A DNA stretch of 64,000 nucleotides from assembly GCA_030549175.1 (NCBI GenBank), contig JAUKUA010000004.1:2170001-2234000 (forward strand), in the 5' to 3' direction. Each line of letters begins with the position of its first letter. Position 1 is the stretch's first letter. Positions 42,428 through 55,700 of this stretch are shown piece by piece. The notes beneath the pieces were generated by a model. It did no database searches. It was not told the DNA's origin and saw nothing but the letters and a program-made list of their open reading frames with translations. A program made the position numbers and the translations under genes. Source of the stretch: Lasiosphaeris hirsuta (Eukaryota; Ascomycota; Sordariomycetes; Sordariales; Lasiosphaeriaceae).

Positions 42428-45004
42428 CTACATAAGGCATGCCCTACATAATCCACTTCCAGATTCCAGTGCGAAATCGAAGATTGCCGACGAAACTGGA
42501 TAGCTTTTGCCAGCAACCCATGAAGGTCGGGTGACACGGCTGCTAACGCTCTGAGCGCTGGCTGCTCGCTTCCGGTTTCGCCAGTTATAGTCAGGATTGC
42601 TTCGAACCTCTAGCAGTGTCTCGAGCGCGCCAACCAAATCAGAAGAGATTGTATTATCCGGAGCGGCTTGGCCTGTTACGCGCTCCACGAGCTCAAGCCA
42701 GCTGGTGGTGGCATACTCGTGAAAGACATATTTGCCCTCCAGAGCATTATCGCGGGTTTCTTCCTCAAGTAACCCCGGATCGTGATGCTGCTGGCACAAG
42801 TATGCTAAGCAGCAAGTTGCAAGGCTGAGTGTCGATTCGCGAATGTCAATACATTTAACGAGGCGAGCGCTTGAGATGTACCTGCATCTTATTAGACGAG
42901 ATCTCAGATAAGTAGGCAACACTTACTCCTTGACTGTAAAGTGGGCCAATTGAACGTAATCGTCAACGACCTCGACTATTGGGCCGCAAACCTTGTCAAT
43001 CTGTGGCTTCACTTGGAGCGGGGGCTTTCCGTCTCTGTCGGCCGCCCTGATCGTCAGAGCATGTTGAATTTCCCGCAGCGTTAGGGGCGTTGGTGTACAG
43101 GCAATCCATCCAAGAATCTTGCATGCTTTCGTTTTTACATGTGAATTCAGTCCGTTTATGCGCTGGAAAATTCGTTCGTATCTAGATTGGGGGTCAGTTT
43201 GCACTTGACGTCGACGACGGGGTGTGGAGGACTCGCGCTGCGTTGAGGTTCTCCGGTAGCACTTTCAGTTCATTTTCAATCTCGGAAATGTTGTCGATGA
43301 ATTCCACGTATATCAGGACAACACTAGCATAGAGGAATATCCCTATGTTTCATCAGCACTTTGTAGCTGGCTCGGCACTTCTTCAAGCCAGAGGAGCAAG
43401 CAATCGCCAAATCTCAGACGCAAACTGTTCCGAGGCCTGGCAATCTCGAAGCCAATCTTCCGTCCATTTGTTCACAAAGACTTGAATGCTTCCAGCATTT
43501 TCGGCGTGTACCTGTAAGGTGGATTTGGGCTGATTGGCGAGACATTTCTTCAGATCGGCCTCTGGCCTGCTGCTCAGGTAAACTCTTACCCCCTCCAAGA
43601 CGTCTAATAGAGCTATTAGACGCTTGACGAGCAAGCATCGCTCTTCTTCCCCCATTTCGTCCAGTCCGTCGACAACCATGAAAACGTGTTCATTGCAAGC
43701 TAAGACAAGGTCAGAGAAAAGTTTCTCGGCTGCTTCTAAGCTGTTCCTTGGGTTCTCGCAGCTTGATTCGCAGACGACCGATTGAAGCACCTCATATTGG
43801 GAAGCGAGCTGAAATATCAGAGACTGAAAGATTGATAGTGCCGATGTCTTGTTGATGTGAGTGTAGGTAAGGAATACGAAGAGCGTTTTCCCCCGGCCTC
43901 GGGCGCTCTGTATCGCCGTGGTGGACAGGAATGTTTTTCCCGTGTACTGTTATAAGTTTCGGCTGGTTTTGACGGGCGAGGTTGGCACACCTGAACCGGG
44001 AATTCCCTGTAGCCACAATAACCGTTTAGATTTTTCGGAGCCGTCAAGCCATTCGATAAAAGCCGGGCTTTTCAGAAGCCACCTCCCTGTTCCTTCACAT
44101 ACTCGACTTTGCACCCAGTGCAGCTTGTCGTCATAGCGTTCCGGCCGCATGTCAGTCATGATGCTGCAATAATCTTGGCGACGACGGGCACGCTCGGCGA
44201 CGTCAAAGTGCTCCAGAGCGCGTACACGATGCGCGTATTGTTGTCGTACATGTTCTGATTGAACATCTCGGCGCAGCAGAAGCGTGTGGCTCTCGACATT
44301 TTTCTTCACAACTTTGATCTTGTCTCGACATCGAGGCCACAAAACCTCAAAGAGGTTATCTCCAGCCTACATGCCCCAGACACCACGTTGGTTAGTATGT
44401 TTAGTATGCTTTGTACGCCCTCTCATTCTGCGAGAGAGTAGTATGGGAAGTTAAACTAGCGAGGGAGACGGAAGAATCGTAACGTGATGGAATAGAATTC
44501 GATGATCTCCCTGAAGAATAGTAATAGGACGTGGCCAATATCCTTATTTTCGCGAAAGAGCTGGGAGGCCAGCTTGAACTCGGGTAGCGCGATACCGATC
44601 TCGGCGATCGTGTCGACGATAGCGTCAAAAGAGACCTTCAGTACATTGGCCCATTGGAGAAGCAGGACAATAGGACCCCAGATGAGAGCCAGTACATCCG
44701 GTTTCGCCTGGGCAAAAACTTGAATTGCTTCCGAGTAATCGTTCAGCCTGCAGAGTTAGGGTTCGATCCTGGATAGATGACGGAGGTGGGTATGCTTGGC
44801 TTGTTCTGCCTGGAGTTTTTTTGTCTCTGCGTAGACATCGTCGATAGTGACCGCCTGGCTAATCTTTGGGTTGATTTCGTCGTCATTCAAGTCCTTCTTG
44901 AAGTTGCAAACCGCCGCCTCAAAAGCAGTCTGGATTGGATCGATGGGCAGGCCAGAGGCCATCATAGGCACTGCTTCCAAGGGACGGCTCTGGTGGGGAA
45001 CCAA
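42428..45004 (-). pseudogene. NACHT/STAND NTPase (fungal NLR-like) pseudogene
   Basis: In order on the minus strand: an N-terminal helical part (IDPIQTAFEAAVCNFKKDL; AKPDVLALIWGPI; FYSITLRFFRLP) typical of the DUF7708 start of fungal NACHT proteins, a linker (VLWPRCRDKIKVV), a P-loop LLWLQGIPGSG then KTFLSTTAI across a splice junction, Walker B FMVVDGLDEMG, SSRPE and a helical tail (CKILGWIACTPTPLTLREIQ; LSLATCCLAYLCQQHHDPG). One intron, 42882..42926 (GTAAGT..CAG), is still perfect. Damage: TAA at about 44760 after RIEP, TAG where family members have LPRW, TGA after APLA at about 43380, and no usable donor/acceptor pair around the P-loop. These stops fit C-to-T or G-to-A changes. NACHT proteins signal in non-self recognition. 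No ankyrin or WD repeats remain. Confidence 0.8.
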
Positions 45005-45500
45005 GAAGGGAACGCGAGCCCCATTAGCTTAAGCAATGGCTCGGGAAAGGGTTCACTGAAATAAGGTCTCTCTTCTGGGCTGCGTGTCAAAGAAATTTGC
45101 CGCCGGGTCCGCCGACGCTGTGTGACCCTGAACTGAGCCTCCCTCCAGCAGCCATCGGAAAGCGAATAGCGCCCAAGGCACCCAGTTCCCCCTGCACTTT
45201 TGGCAGCGTGGTTCCAACCACATCGCTATCGGCCCAACTGGGTCCATTTTCACGCATCAGATGGGATTGTTTCTTCGAACTTGTGGGCGTAAGCTAGGGG
45301 CTGTGCTGCCGCAGCTTTGGACTCGAACCTGCCTTGTTCTGACGGCGGGTTTTAAAACACAGCAGCCGATGAGCCCAACTTGTTTGCGTATGCTCTCAAC
45401 TCAATTGTTCAACTCGCATATCCCCCTTTGACCTCACGGCCCAGGTGTTGATTGTTGACCATTTCCCCAAGTCTTCGTTTTTCTTGTCTCCCTGCGTGCC
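45005..45500. other. Intergenic between divergent relics
   Basis: No coding signal; shared promoter region of the NACHT and helicase genes. Confidence 0.5.
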
Positions 45501-48500
45501 ATGGTTGACAGATCCAAGTCCCAATGGCCGCCAGCGAGCCACAAACGGGCCCTAGAGACCGGCGCAGACCGCGGCTCGGAAATCAAGAGGCTTCGTGTGG
45601 AGTCCCACAATGCAGCGCATCCAACTAGGAGTAGCGAAGATGAATATGAATGCGACCTATGCCTCGGAGTGGTAAGTCGTACTTTGGGCGCTGGCGCACA
45701 CCATCTATCGCTAACATTGAAAAGATCAACACGACGTCGAGCTCATCATTTTCAGGTCCCCGAGCAGCACCGATCTTTGCCTTGGTATACGGCAAGATAC
45801 TCAAGCTTACTTTCTCGGACTCTGGTAAGTACGCGGGCATCTTGAATTCACCAGTCCTCTGCTCTCTCCCCCAAGACTTCAAAGTCCGATTCTCCGCACG
45901 CCTACTGCCACCAGATCGAGAACCAGAGCCGAAGCCCGGCAAGCAGCAATTGAAATTGCCCAAACTCTGCCCAGTCAGGATCGTCATATACGCTATGAGA
46001 GGCGATGAAGGCGTCATCGGACACAAGCTATCCGACGCTGGCTTGTTTTTGCAACATCCAGCAGCACATGAGTGCAACTCGGAAAGTGTCAGATACTCGA
46101 ATCCACACTATCTTGCCCGTCCGGGCTCCGAGCCGCCGAAACTAGAGGAGTGGTCCTTGACGACGAACGGTTCTAGTCCATCAAAAGCCGACCGGCTAGA
46201 CGAAGTTGGCATGTCGCGTCTTCTCCGCATCTTTGACTTTGCAGAGTCGGATGGGAGCGGAGTCTCGGTAACCGTGGATCCTAACGCTCGGCTATCATCT
46301 ACATTGATGAGGTATAAGGCTAACTTTTCACCCGCTTTAATTATTATTCTCTGACGGGATTTGGCAGCCATCAGCTTGTGGCACTTGCCATGATGATTGA
46401 GAAGGAATGTGGAATCGTTGATAATCCGCGGTTCCCGACGCTGTGGGGCTCTACAACAGAAAACGGGTAAGGACATGCTCAAGTCATCCTACTCTACCCC
46501 CCCCCCCCCCCCCAAATGCGCAATTTTATTAAGATATTGTCATTTAGGTTTTGTCACATTATTACTGGCAATCGTCGTGCCAGGCCAGTTCCAGTCTACG
46601 GTGGCGTGTTGGCAGACGTGAGCTCCCTGCTCCAGCTCCCCCTTGCACACTTGAAATATTTACTAAAATCGGACTCAGGAAATGGGCCTTGGAAAGACCT
46701 TGAGCGTTCTGGCGCTAATCTGCTCCTCACTTGATGAGCATCATCGCCATCCCGAAAGCGAACATGAGTGCAGCCTGCAAGGCACCCTGATCATCACACC
46801 CAAGTCTAGTAAGGCTTCAGCCGCGCCAATCGCCAATCGCCGACGCCTAGAACTAGTTGTTGAGTTAACTTTCACAAACTTAGCAATTACCGCATGGCAA
46901 GATCAAATTGATAGGTCTAGTATAGCCACTTTTCAATGTCGTTGCATTGTTCTAACTGCTTTCCAGTCATATTTTCCAAAACGAAATTAGGGCCGCTGCG
47001 TATCACGGTTCTAGACGATAGCAGCTAGCATCACAGTTACAACATTTGGATGTAGTCATAACAACTTACGCGACGCTTCGATTTGATTGGGAAGCAAATG
47101 GTCCATTCTTTACGCAGAAATGGCTCCGGGTGGTATTGGATGAAGGTGTGTGTGTGTGTGTGTGTGTGTACAGGTTACCTGCCGACATACCAGATTCCCA
47201 CTAACAGAAACAACAGCACATCATATTCGCAATCGTTCATCTCTGGCCTTCAAAGCTGCCATGGGGCTGCAAGCAAATTATCGTTGGTGTCTTTCCGGGA
47301 CACCAATCCACAATTCCCTCGATGACTACGGCGCATTGCTAGCGTTTGTTGGAGTCGAACCATTCCATGACAAGGCAATGTTCGACTACTGGATCGCCTC
47401 TCCTCTCAAGGACGATCCCCCGGTAGGGATACGGAGACTCAAGGACTTGGTCCGGGCCACATGCCTGCGACGAACAAAAACGTCTCCAGCCGTGCACCTG
47501 GACCTCCTAGAGCCAATCCGAAACATCGAGTATGTTAATCTAAGTGACGAAGACCAAGCGCTGTACGACTTCTTCCGCAAAAAGACCGCCGATATCGCGG
47601 TCAATAACCACACTGCGAAACACGTTCGGGGCAACACGGCATTCGAGGGCAACATCCTTTCTCACATGAATGTGCTGCGGCTCATCTGCAACCACGGCAA
47701 AGCCCTGTTGCCTCCCCAGGCCTTGACAGCCTGGCTCGAGGGCAGTAGCACAGAGACTGACTTGCAGATAGGGGCTGTATTCCAGGCAGACTGCAGCCTC
47801 TGCGGAGTTGACATAGGAGCCCCAGACGACAATATTCCGAGCTTCCCTTCCCTAGCGGCAGGTCATGGCTATTCCCTTTGCGAGACCTGCTATTCGACCA
47901 ACGAAGTCTTCTCGGAGTCTAAAAGCTCCGCAACGAAGAAGAAGAAGAATAAGCAAGGGGGCGAGAGAGTCGCCAGTGTCATGGAATCTTCTCAACCCTC
48001 CGCGAAGGTGGAAGCCCTACTCAAGAATCTGTTCAAGAAACAGAATGCAGACATAGAAGGGCTGGCGGCGGCTAACAAGAGGTCAGTAGCTGCTAGGAAC
48101 CGTTTGTAGACAACTCGTATTTCCATCCTGTTACCAACTAACAGTTTCCGTCTCTAGCGTGATTTTCAGCTCCTGGACGAGAATGCTGGACCTTGTCGGG
48201 TCGACACTGAGACGACGCCGGCTCGGCCTTCAGAGAATCGACGGCGGGACAAGTATTGACGCACGACGCGAGGCATTGCGGCATTTCAATGCGCACGATG
48301 GATTTGCCGTCATGCTAGCAAGCATCGGCAGCTGTGGTGAAGGGTGTGGCCCTCATTTGGCACTCTGCTCTGCCACCTTGGCGAATCACGGCTGACTGAT
48401 CTCACCCCCAACGGCAGTGTCGATTTTACGGCTGCGAATAACGTGCACATTATGGAACCACATTGGAGCCGCATGTTCGAAAAACACCACCAGCTGGTTC

Positions 48501-48517
48501 TGATCGAAAGTGCCTAG
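45501..48517 (+). pseudogene. SNF2-family helicase/ATPase (RAD16/HLTF-like), ten exons, one nonsense codon, truncated end
   Basis: Exons: 45501..45671, 45725..46311, 46368..46466, 46548..46617, 46679..46808, 46884..46914, 46967..47145, 47217..48081, 48158..48343, 48418..48517. Every junction is GT-AG and in phase. Motifs appear in order: LADEMGLGKT (Walker A, split by an intron), TLIITPKS, ITAWQDQI, YHGSRR, DVVITTYATL, VVLDE/AHHIRN (DEAH), RWCLSGTPIHN, LRRTK, SLCGVDIGAP with a CETC zinc pair, VIFSSWTRMLDLV, RIDGGTSIDARREAL, and SCGEGVDFTAANNVHIMEPHW. A TAG at 47019-47021 interrupts exon 7 (HGSRR-stop-QLAS), fitting CAG to TAG. The frame ends FEKHHQLVLIESA with no motif VI (QxxGRxxRxGQ). The splice architecture is otherwise clean, so inactivation looks recent. 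Confidence 0.75.
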
Positions 48518-49035
48518 GTAACCTACTAAGAGTCAGCCGACGGCGCATGGTGAGACAAGGGGAAAGACTCGGCTCAGCCTGTGTGTGTACATGAAACGGC
48601 CTGGGGAGTACGGATTCGGGACGAAAAGTTCCTCTGTTAAGCCTGGGCGTTGAAGGTAAAGCGAGAAGCCACTTCTTAGAGGCCGATGGTCCCTTCTCAC
48701 GCAGCTACATACGCCTGGCTTGCCCCCCATGTCAAATTTCAGGGCGGTTCAGGTATTGGCACCAAAATTTCTCAAGATTTGGGGCACTAAAATTAGTGTG
48801 GCAATGGCACAAGTGTAGTTGAAATGGAAATGAGCAATTCTCTCTTGACAGTGAGGCGGAGCGCTTTTCATATCCCAATCGACCGCTCCATTCTGCTGCA
48901 GCCCATACCTGTCCCAGGACCCACTTCTCCCGCCTCAGGGTCACCGATCTCCTTCTTAAGACTAGCATATTCCAGCGCACCTACGCACCCGCACCCGGTA
49001 GCGGACGGTATCGGCTGCTAACACGCCCAAGCTCG
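48518..49035. other. Intergenic between relics
   Basis: No coding signal recognised. Confidence 0.4.
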
Positions 49036-49790
49036 ATGAGCCACCGGCTCTGGCAGGTGGCACTAGCAAGGGTTATTATGGGGACTAGAACTGTTGGAAT
49101 AGAGCTTCTTGTCGTGGTAATTATCAATGGTAGGTCTTCGATGCGTGTGTTATTCCCCTGCGGACATCAAGCTCGCAGCAGTCAAGATCTCGTTCAATTA
49201 TGTAAAGTACCACCCTGGACAAGTACCACCGTCGTTTGTGGCACCGTCGGGCTTATGTTAGGTGGCCCCGTTGGGTTTCGCCCGTGAGTGACACAGCTGC
49301 TAACTGATTGATGTGGTCCCATATCCTCCCATGTACTAATATTATGATGAAGAACCTTTGCCTTGGAAGGCTGCGCCATGCTTATCACACTCGTCGGGTT
49401 GTACCTGACCCTACGGTTGCCCAAAGAGCAGGGCCACAGATTAGAGCACACGTCCAAACGTCTAGAAGTCCTGTCCGCCGCCCTCCTTCTCGTTCGGTAG
49501 CCGCACCGCTTTTCGCACTTAACCTAGGAGGGGAAATCTTTCCTTGGGGTCACCCTGCAGTCGTCATCCCATTCTGTCTCACACCTTTGCTGGTCGCGTT
49601 GTTTTATTATGCCGACACTCAATATGCGCTTACCTTACCCCAGTGGTACCGAAGAGGTTCATCAAAAATAAGCATGTGGCGATTGCGCTCGGAGCGATAG
49701 AGCGCGCCAGCCAAGACGCTAACAGCCACACAAAAAGGCTCTGCGCCCAGGCTCTGTTCCAAGAAATACAACACACATGCACATCAATTT
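49036..49790 (+). pseudogene. MFS (DHA14-like) transporter relic
   Basis: Fragments in the usual order but in changing frames: SHRLWQVALARVIMGTRTVG then IELLVVVIIN, TVGLMLGGPVGF, LEGCAMLITLVGLYLTLRLP, LSAALLLV before a TAG, LFALNLGGEIFPWGHPAVVI with FCLTPLLVALFY, and PVVPKRFIKNKHVAIALG. These match TM4-TM8 of 14-TM drug:H+ antiporters (ALLLGLSLGG...PW..P...). Two in-frame TAGs near 49500-49530 and frame changes near 49280 and 49530 break it. The N- and C-terminal helices are not found. Confidence 0.6.
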
Positions 49791-50435
49791 GAGCATTCCG
49801 ATTAGTTGAACTACTTGACCGTTTGACAGGACCCGTCTTCCTGTCAGATTTCCACAGGGGCTAGAGCCAGGGAGACAACCTTCGAGAGACAACAACAATT
49901 TGATCAATCAAGTGATGAAGCGGAGGATTGTATTGTTGCGGAGAAGTAGTCAATTGAAAAAGATGGGTGGGCCCGCCCTGCATGTAAGAGTGACCGGGAA
50001 TAGAAGTGGTCGGAAAACAAGCCACTTGACTTAGACCGACATGCTCGCCCAATAATCCACCCATGATGGAGGGACGAGAGGAATTAAAGCAGACGGTACT
50101 GATAGAATTGATAAATAATATAATACTTGGCCTTGCTACCCCGTTCAGAGAAGGGCATGCATCAATCAAAAGGAAACAAAAAAGTGAACTTATGTAGGCA
50201 AGAGCGGACATTTCATGGTTGGTAAAGAATAGAATGTACCGCCTGACGCATTCAGAGTTCTATTATTATTCCATCATCATCATCATCATCATCATCCCCT
50301 ATCCCGCCTCCTAGCAGTCTCGATTCCTTTGCCCTCAATCAAGAAACTTACTGGCCAATCGTGCAAATAGATCACCCATTGAGGCTGGAGAAAGCTCTCC
50401 AGCCCGGGTCGGTAGAGGTCTCCTCCTTCGCTCCA
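49791..50435. other. Intergenic
   Basis: No gene; a (CAT)n microsatellite lies at about 50270-50296. Confidence 0.5.
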
Positions 50436-51160
50436 TCATCGCTTGAGATGTAGGTCGTCCTCCATTCCCGCTCTGTCCATGGGGGAAATGGCCCAGCCTT
50501 GCTCCGGGTCACGGAAATACATCTTGATGAGATGGCGCTTCAAGGGGATCCCGCCGTCATCGAAGCCTTCACGCGCATCGAACAGGGCCATGTCGTTGAC
50601 AAAGAGCATGTCGCCCTTTAGGACAGGTAGCGTGGTTGAATTGCGAGTGGCGGCGGGACGCTCGGGTTGCGCTCCCGCTGGAAGCCGGTGACAGGGTAGC
50701 AGAGAAACGGAACGGCATGGATATTTTTGTCGGAATCAACGAGCTGCAGGGGCCGTACGTGGCGAGGCGGCTGTATAGAGATGGGTTTGAAACTTGGCAG
50801 GCGAAATCGCACAATCATTAGTATGAAATCGTCGCTGATTGTCGGTGGCATTGCCTTACTTACGTATCCAACACCCATAGATCGGTGAGAGTGTGCAGCA
50901 CTTCCGGCTTCTTTACCGCCAGCTCATTGTACGGGCTCGCTGGGCTCGCTGACCGTGGCCAGACAACCCCCTGGTTCATGCACTCTAAGGCTCCTGGCGC
51001 CCGCAGGGTCGCAAACTGCGGCGTGACCAGCTTCACCAGCGCCAGACGAACACCTCGCAGCTCCCTATGTTTGGTCTGCCTGCCCTCATTCTGCTCTTGG
51101 GGCCCAGCTCCTTGTCTGCCTGGCCGGCCTCGCAGTAGTGTGGCTTGCGTGTGTAGCTCT
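50436..51160 (-). pseudogene. TauD/TfdA-type Fe(II)/2-oxoglutarate dioxygenase relic
   Basis: On the minus strand, ASPYNELAVKKPEVLHTLTD then LWVLDTYVSKA (about 50960-50870), an RFRLPSFKPISIQPP and SDKNIHAVPFLCYPVTGFQ part, and finally KGDMLFVNDMALFDAREGF, KRHLIKMYFRDPEQGW ending LHLKR at 50436. The last block is the fungal TauD C-terminus (KGDM.FVNN...LH....KRHL..M..RDPE..W). The middle is short and frames change near 50620, so part is deleted. A conserved DxHxD iron triad was not found. The neighbouring stretch up to 51350 is open but unrecognised. Confidence 0.6.
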
Positions 51161-51626
51161 TGACAGGGCGACAGTATTCTCTTCGTCAATTGACTTGGGC
51201 AGTATCCAGAGCACGTCGCCAAAGAAATAGAAGCACCACGGTAGAGAATAGACTCTGCTGTAAGGAAGTAGCTGCGCTCAGCGCTTTGGTCGGGCGCGGT
51301 ACGCTCAGTGTCCTGGTCGGCCATGATACGTTCCGTGCTGTCATCAGCCATGATCTCGGTGGTCCTGGTTATGAAGGCTGTGTGGTGTTGCGGCGACGGT
51401 CAATTCAATATCCAATCCTGAAAGCCCATGACGAGTTATGCCCCAGAAAACAGGTTTATTATGACCCCATACGACAGCATCTCATGCCTCCAAACCCCAG
51501 TCCCTGCCCGTCCCCAAATCCCACCAAACTCCATTCCATGCCCGTCCCCTAGCCCATGTTGAATATCGTGACCAGGTGACTTTTCGAATCATGTCGATTA
51601 GGAGCTATTTGTTGTTAGACCAAGCA

Positions 51627-51947
51627 TCAATCCGCGTGAGCTTGAAACTGACTTACACCTTGATGTTTTTTTTTTAGTGAGAATACTATCGCAACAGCAA
51701 CGATAATGGCGAGTGTGATAACAGTGGTGACCACAGTGGCGGCCGTGTTGCAGCTAATTCCATATTCAAAACCTCGCTGGGTCTTGGTGATGCTGCTGGT
51801 CTCGGCAGGGTTAGCGTCGGCAGGCTTGTCGTTGGTAGTGCGGCTGGCCTCGGCAGGGCGGTGGACCTCGCCGAGCTCGATATCGTTGACTTGACGATAG
51901 GACTCCATTTGGTATGCTGGTGGAGGAGAACTTTCTTTATGCTCCAT
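51627..51947 (-). CDS. Small single-pass membrane protein, hypothetical
   Basis: The ATG at 51945-51947 opens a 106-aa frame: a hydrophilic head (MEHKESSPPPAYQMESYRQV...), a Pro/Ala/Asp region and one strong TM segment (TVVTTVITLAIIVAVAIVFSL) followed by KKKHQ. A good GTAAGT donor with a CTAAC-like branch and TAG acceptor lies right after HQG, so the true 3' exon may lie beyond 51627; either end gives a short basic or Trp-rich tail. No known family; low certainty. Confidence 0.4.
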   Translation of the reverse strand: MEHKESSPPPAYQMESYRQVNDIELGEVHRPAEASRTTNDKPADANPAETSSITKTQRGFEYGISCNTAATVVTTVITLAIIVAVAIVFSLKKKHQGVSQFQAHAD

Positions 51948-52767
51948 TTTTTAGCGATTGATCGAGTGAGAAACCACATGTTGAAATCGAGGGTGGGTAG
52001 GTAGAATATCTTACATTGAAACTCTTTTTTGATGTTGACTTTTTTTCTCAATGTTGCGTCGGGTGAACCTCGCTTAAATTCGGATGAAGCCGGGTGAACG
52101 TCTCCTAAATATTTTTTGGTGGGTTGGAGCTAAGTGGGTCAGGGAGTGTCAGGTGACTCACTCCTCTTCATGGAATGGGACAATGGGACAATAGGACAAC
52201 AGGAATGGGATAATGGTACAATACCATTCTGTTCGGTGGAGTTTCCCTATTAGTGCGAGCCCCTCCCACACCTTAGACCCGAGGTTGCAGCCGCCCCCCG
52301 TCCCCGCCCCCCCGGATTACCTGCAGGCTAGTATCCTAGTGTAGACCTGGCCCCTGACGCGAGTGGCGGCATATAGAAATACCGGCGACCTATCGAGACT
52401 CAATTCTGCCGTCAACTCGGATGACTACTTCGACCTCAACCGTATCAAACCCCTCCCCAGGTCGGCAATTACCGGCGACGACGATGCGCTCATCTAGAAA
52501 GAAGTCTACAGCGCGGTTACCGAACCTACCCCGCCTCCCCAGCCCAAAATAGCCTCCTCCCTTTAGTAAACTCGGTAGCTTCATATTACCGGAAGCTTCG
52601 CGAACCGTGGATGGTATTCCATTCCTCTACACTCTACACTGCTATTCAGCCGTAGTGTATGTTATAATGTAGGTCCACCATGCACCATTGTACTTTGGGT
52701 GTTTCCCAATGGAGCACTATAGGTGCTCGACAAGCAGAAAGAATGGAAGCTGGTTAGGTACAAGATA
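51948..52767. other. Intergenic with short tandem-like GGGACAAT repeats
   Basis: Phrases TGGGACAATGGGACAATAGG and related copies recur at about 52176-52222. No coding signal. Confidence 0.5.
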
Positions 52768-55700
52768 TTACCACTCTACCTTCAACCCTGCATCTCTTTC
52801 AATTTCCTCAGCCAGGTTCGTTGCCGTGGTTGCCATGCTCTCCAGATGCAATACGTCTAGTTTGAAGTCGAGAGCTGCACCATGCTGTAGGAAGCAAAGG
52901 AACACATCACGGACGTCAGCTGGTTCCTTGACTTGACTATCCCTTTTCGCGAATATCACTTCCAGGAGGCGATGACCAGCGCCGAGACTCGGATCCGCGC
53001 CACGGGATAGCAAAAGCAGCACCACAGGGACATGCCATTCGTGCACTGCGTGCGAGAGCGCCGTGTCTTTTCCCGAATCCTGGTGGTTGACGTCTGCGCC
53101 CTTGTCGCACAGAAACTCCACAAGAGGGAGGATCCCATACCTAGCTGCGGTGGACAATGGCGTACGGCCGTTGAAGGAGGCGGGGCAATCGAGCATCTCA
53201 ATGCCGCGAGGGCAGAGACCCAGTAGTCTATCAAGAGCGGCAATGGATTCGCGATAAAAGCACGCAGCATTGTTTGGCAGCTCCTTTCTCCTCAGCTCTT
53301 CACTGATATCCGACTGGAACAGACCCATGAAGCTGGTCCAATGTACCATCGGGAAGCTCACAAGAAAGGCCGTCTGGATGATTCCGGCAATGTGGGCCTT
53401 GGCCGCGTGATAAAATATGTTTGCCACGGCGTAGTAGAGAAAAGGTATTGACGCTTTTGCATCGAGAGCCGTCTTTATGCTTAGCGTCGTGTGGTCCGGG
53501 GTGAGGGCGAGCTCTATGGTCGCGAGACAAGCCAACTTTATGCGCTCGTGACAATGGCCCTCAAAATTGCCTGATATTTTGGGCCATAGGCTGGTTGCAG
53601 GAGGCATGCCGAAGAGAAAATCCCGCACCGTTTCGTGGATAAACTGCACAGCCTGTGACCTGGTCACCTCGACCAAGCCCTTGGAAGCATTGACGATAAA
53701 CCGTTCCATGTCTTCGGAACTGATGTCATCAATGTCGATCGCTTCGTATTGCGAGCGTGAAAGACTCGACATGATGGCGAAGTAGATCTCCTCGAGCTCA
53801 AGCGGCCCTATCGCAAACAAGACCAGCTGAATACAAAACAGCAGATCCTCTGGGTCTTCAGTATCCCTCGTCACAATATCCTTGAACAGCTCGTTGAGAG
53901 TGCCGGGTATCTCGTTGAGACGGCTTCGGAGGAGATGGACGCGGCCCTTGTCATATTCTCGATTCAGAAGGTGGATAACGAGGACCACCCACATGAAGGT
54001 TCCAGAAGACCTTTAGAGAATGGCTTATCGGATTTTATCGGCTCGGGACGTCGAGCCTACCCGAAGCTCGGTCTCAATGTAGTTGATGATATCTCGGCGA
54101 TGCTCTACTTGGTCTTCCAAGATGAACTGCAATCCAGCTAGAACGGTAATGTGTAGGTAGTGGCGGCTTGAAAAAAAAAAAAAAAAAATGCTGAAGCACT
54201 GAGAGTGATGCAGTTGGGTGAGTTCGTTGACGAAGCTGACCATATCTCTAACTTGGTCTTCGTGGCATTCGTCCAGAGCATCAATGAAGCAAATAACTCT
54301 AAAGCCCTCCGAGTCGAGAGTGCGAATGCTTTCACGGAGGAGGAATTTCAAAGCGTCATCCGTCCACTTATCCACCCTCGGGAATTGGGTCACAATTGGG
54401 AATAGTTCAAGCTCGTGCTTCCTAAGCAATTGTACCAGGAGTGACCGATAAAGTCCCGTCGTTGTCTTCTCCAACGGGCTGCCGCGAGCATTGAAGAAGA
54501 AGGATATGATGGTGCAGCTGGCCAAGGATTCGGCCGCTTCCAAAAATGCAAACTTCATCAGCGTGGATTTCCCGCTACCGGGTTTGCCTTTGATCCACAG
54601 AAATCCATGATGGTCGGTGGACTGCCGCAGGTCTAGCCAAGAGCAGTACGTTTTGTGTGTCAGAATCCATCTGCAAGTGTTGTAATGAGCTGCTCGGATG
54701 GACATCTGCCGGTCGCCGAATAAGACAAAGTCCAACGGCGGCTTGATTGCCCTGATTCGATCTTCTGTTGAGCGCATTGATTGGGGTGCTGGATTTGAGC
54801 CTCTCGCTGCAATGTGGGCTATTGCTGCTGACACTTTCTGGAAGTTTCCGTCATCGGACCCTCGGAAACGACACATATCTATATGGTCCGATGCAAGGTG
54901 TTGAGTGACTTCAATCGTTGGGTCGTTGAGACAAGAAGATACGTCCTCGACCACCTTGAATACAACAAGTCAGCCAAAGGAACGCGATGCAAATAGGGGT
55001 GAACTCGCCTTTCTGCCCTGGAGAGCTGGTACACCGTATTGTTCTTGGAAGCAGTACACGATCCAGTATTTTTCTCTTATCATTGGAGAGAATTCGTTTC
55101 GGAGCTCCCGCAGCCGCTCTGAGGTCAGCAACAGTGTTTCGACTACTTGCTTATTGGCACCGAATCCCATGGCCTCGGCTATCTTCTGGACAGTGTGATG
55201 GAGAATACCCCTCGGATCAGCACCCCTATGTGGAATGCCGAGGAAGACGATTCTAATGACAGAATTATAGACATTCTCTAGGTGTATTTGGTGTTCCCCA
55301 CACCCCTTGGACCTTCGGAGCAGCTCTTTCACAACAATCCCCCCCAGGCTGTGGGCAATGAAAAGGATGGGTCGAGTGGGGTCCTCACGCCGCATGCTCT
55401 CCAGGGTGACTAGCAAGTCCCAAGCAAAGTCATACACTGTTGAGTGGCTGGCCGCGGGCGACAACCTGTGGCGGATGTTCGTGTCGTATCCGTAAGTCAA
55501 AACCCTGGAAGTTGGTACGATAGCTGGGAGAAGTTCCGATGGCCAATACACGTGGCGGCCAATATTGCCTTGTCGTGGCCGAGGTGAGGAGAGGCTGCCT
55601 AGCTTGCGGACCTTGACGGTGGCGTTGCATTGGTATCCAGCTCGGCATCCGAGTTGGTATCGCTGTCGTGATGGCCACCACTCTTGCAATGCCAAGTCTT

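Noticed and set aside
48824..49021. Plus ORF before the MFS relic as its N-terminus
   Set aside because: No TM pattern expected for MFS TM1-TM3; not included in the relic.
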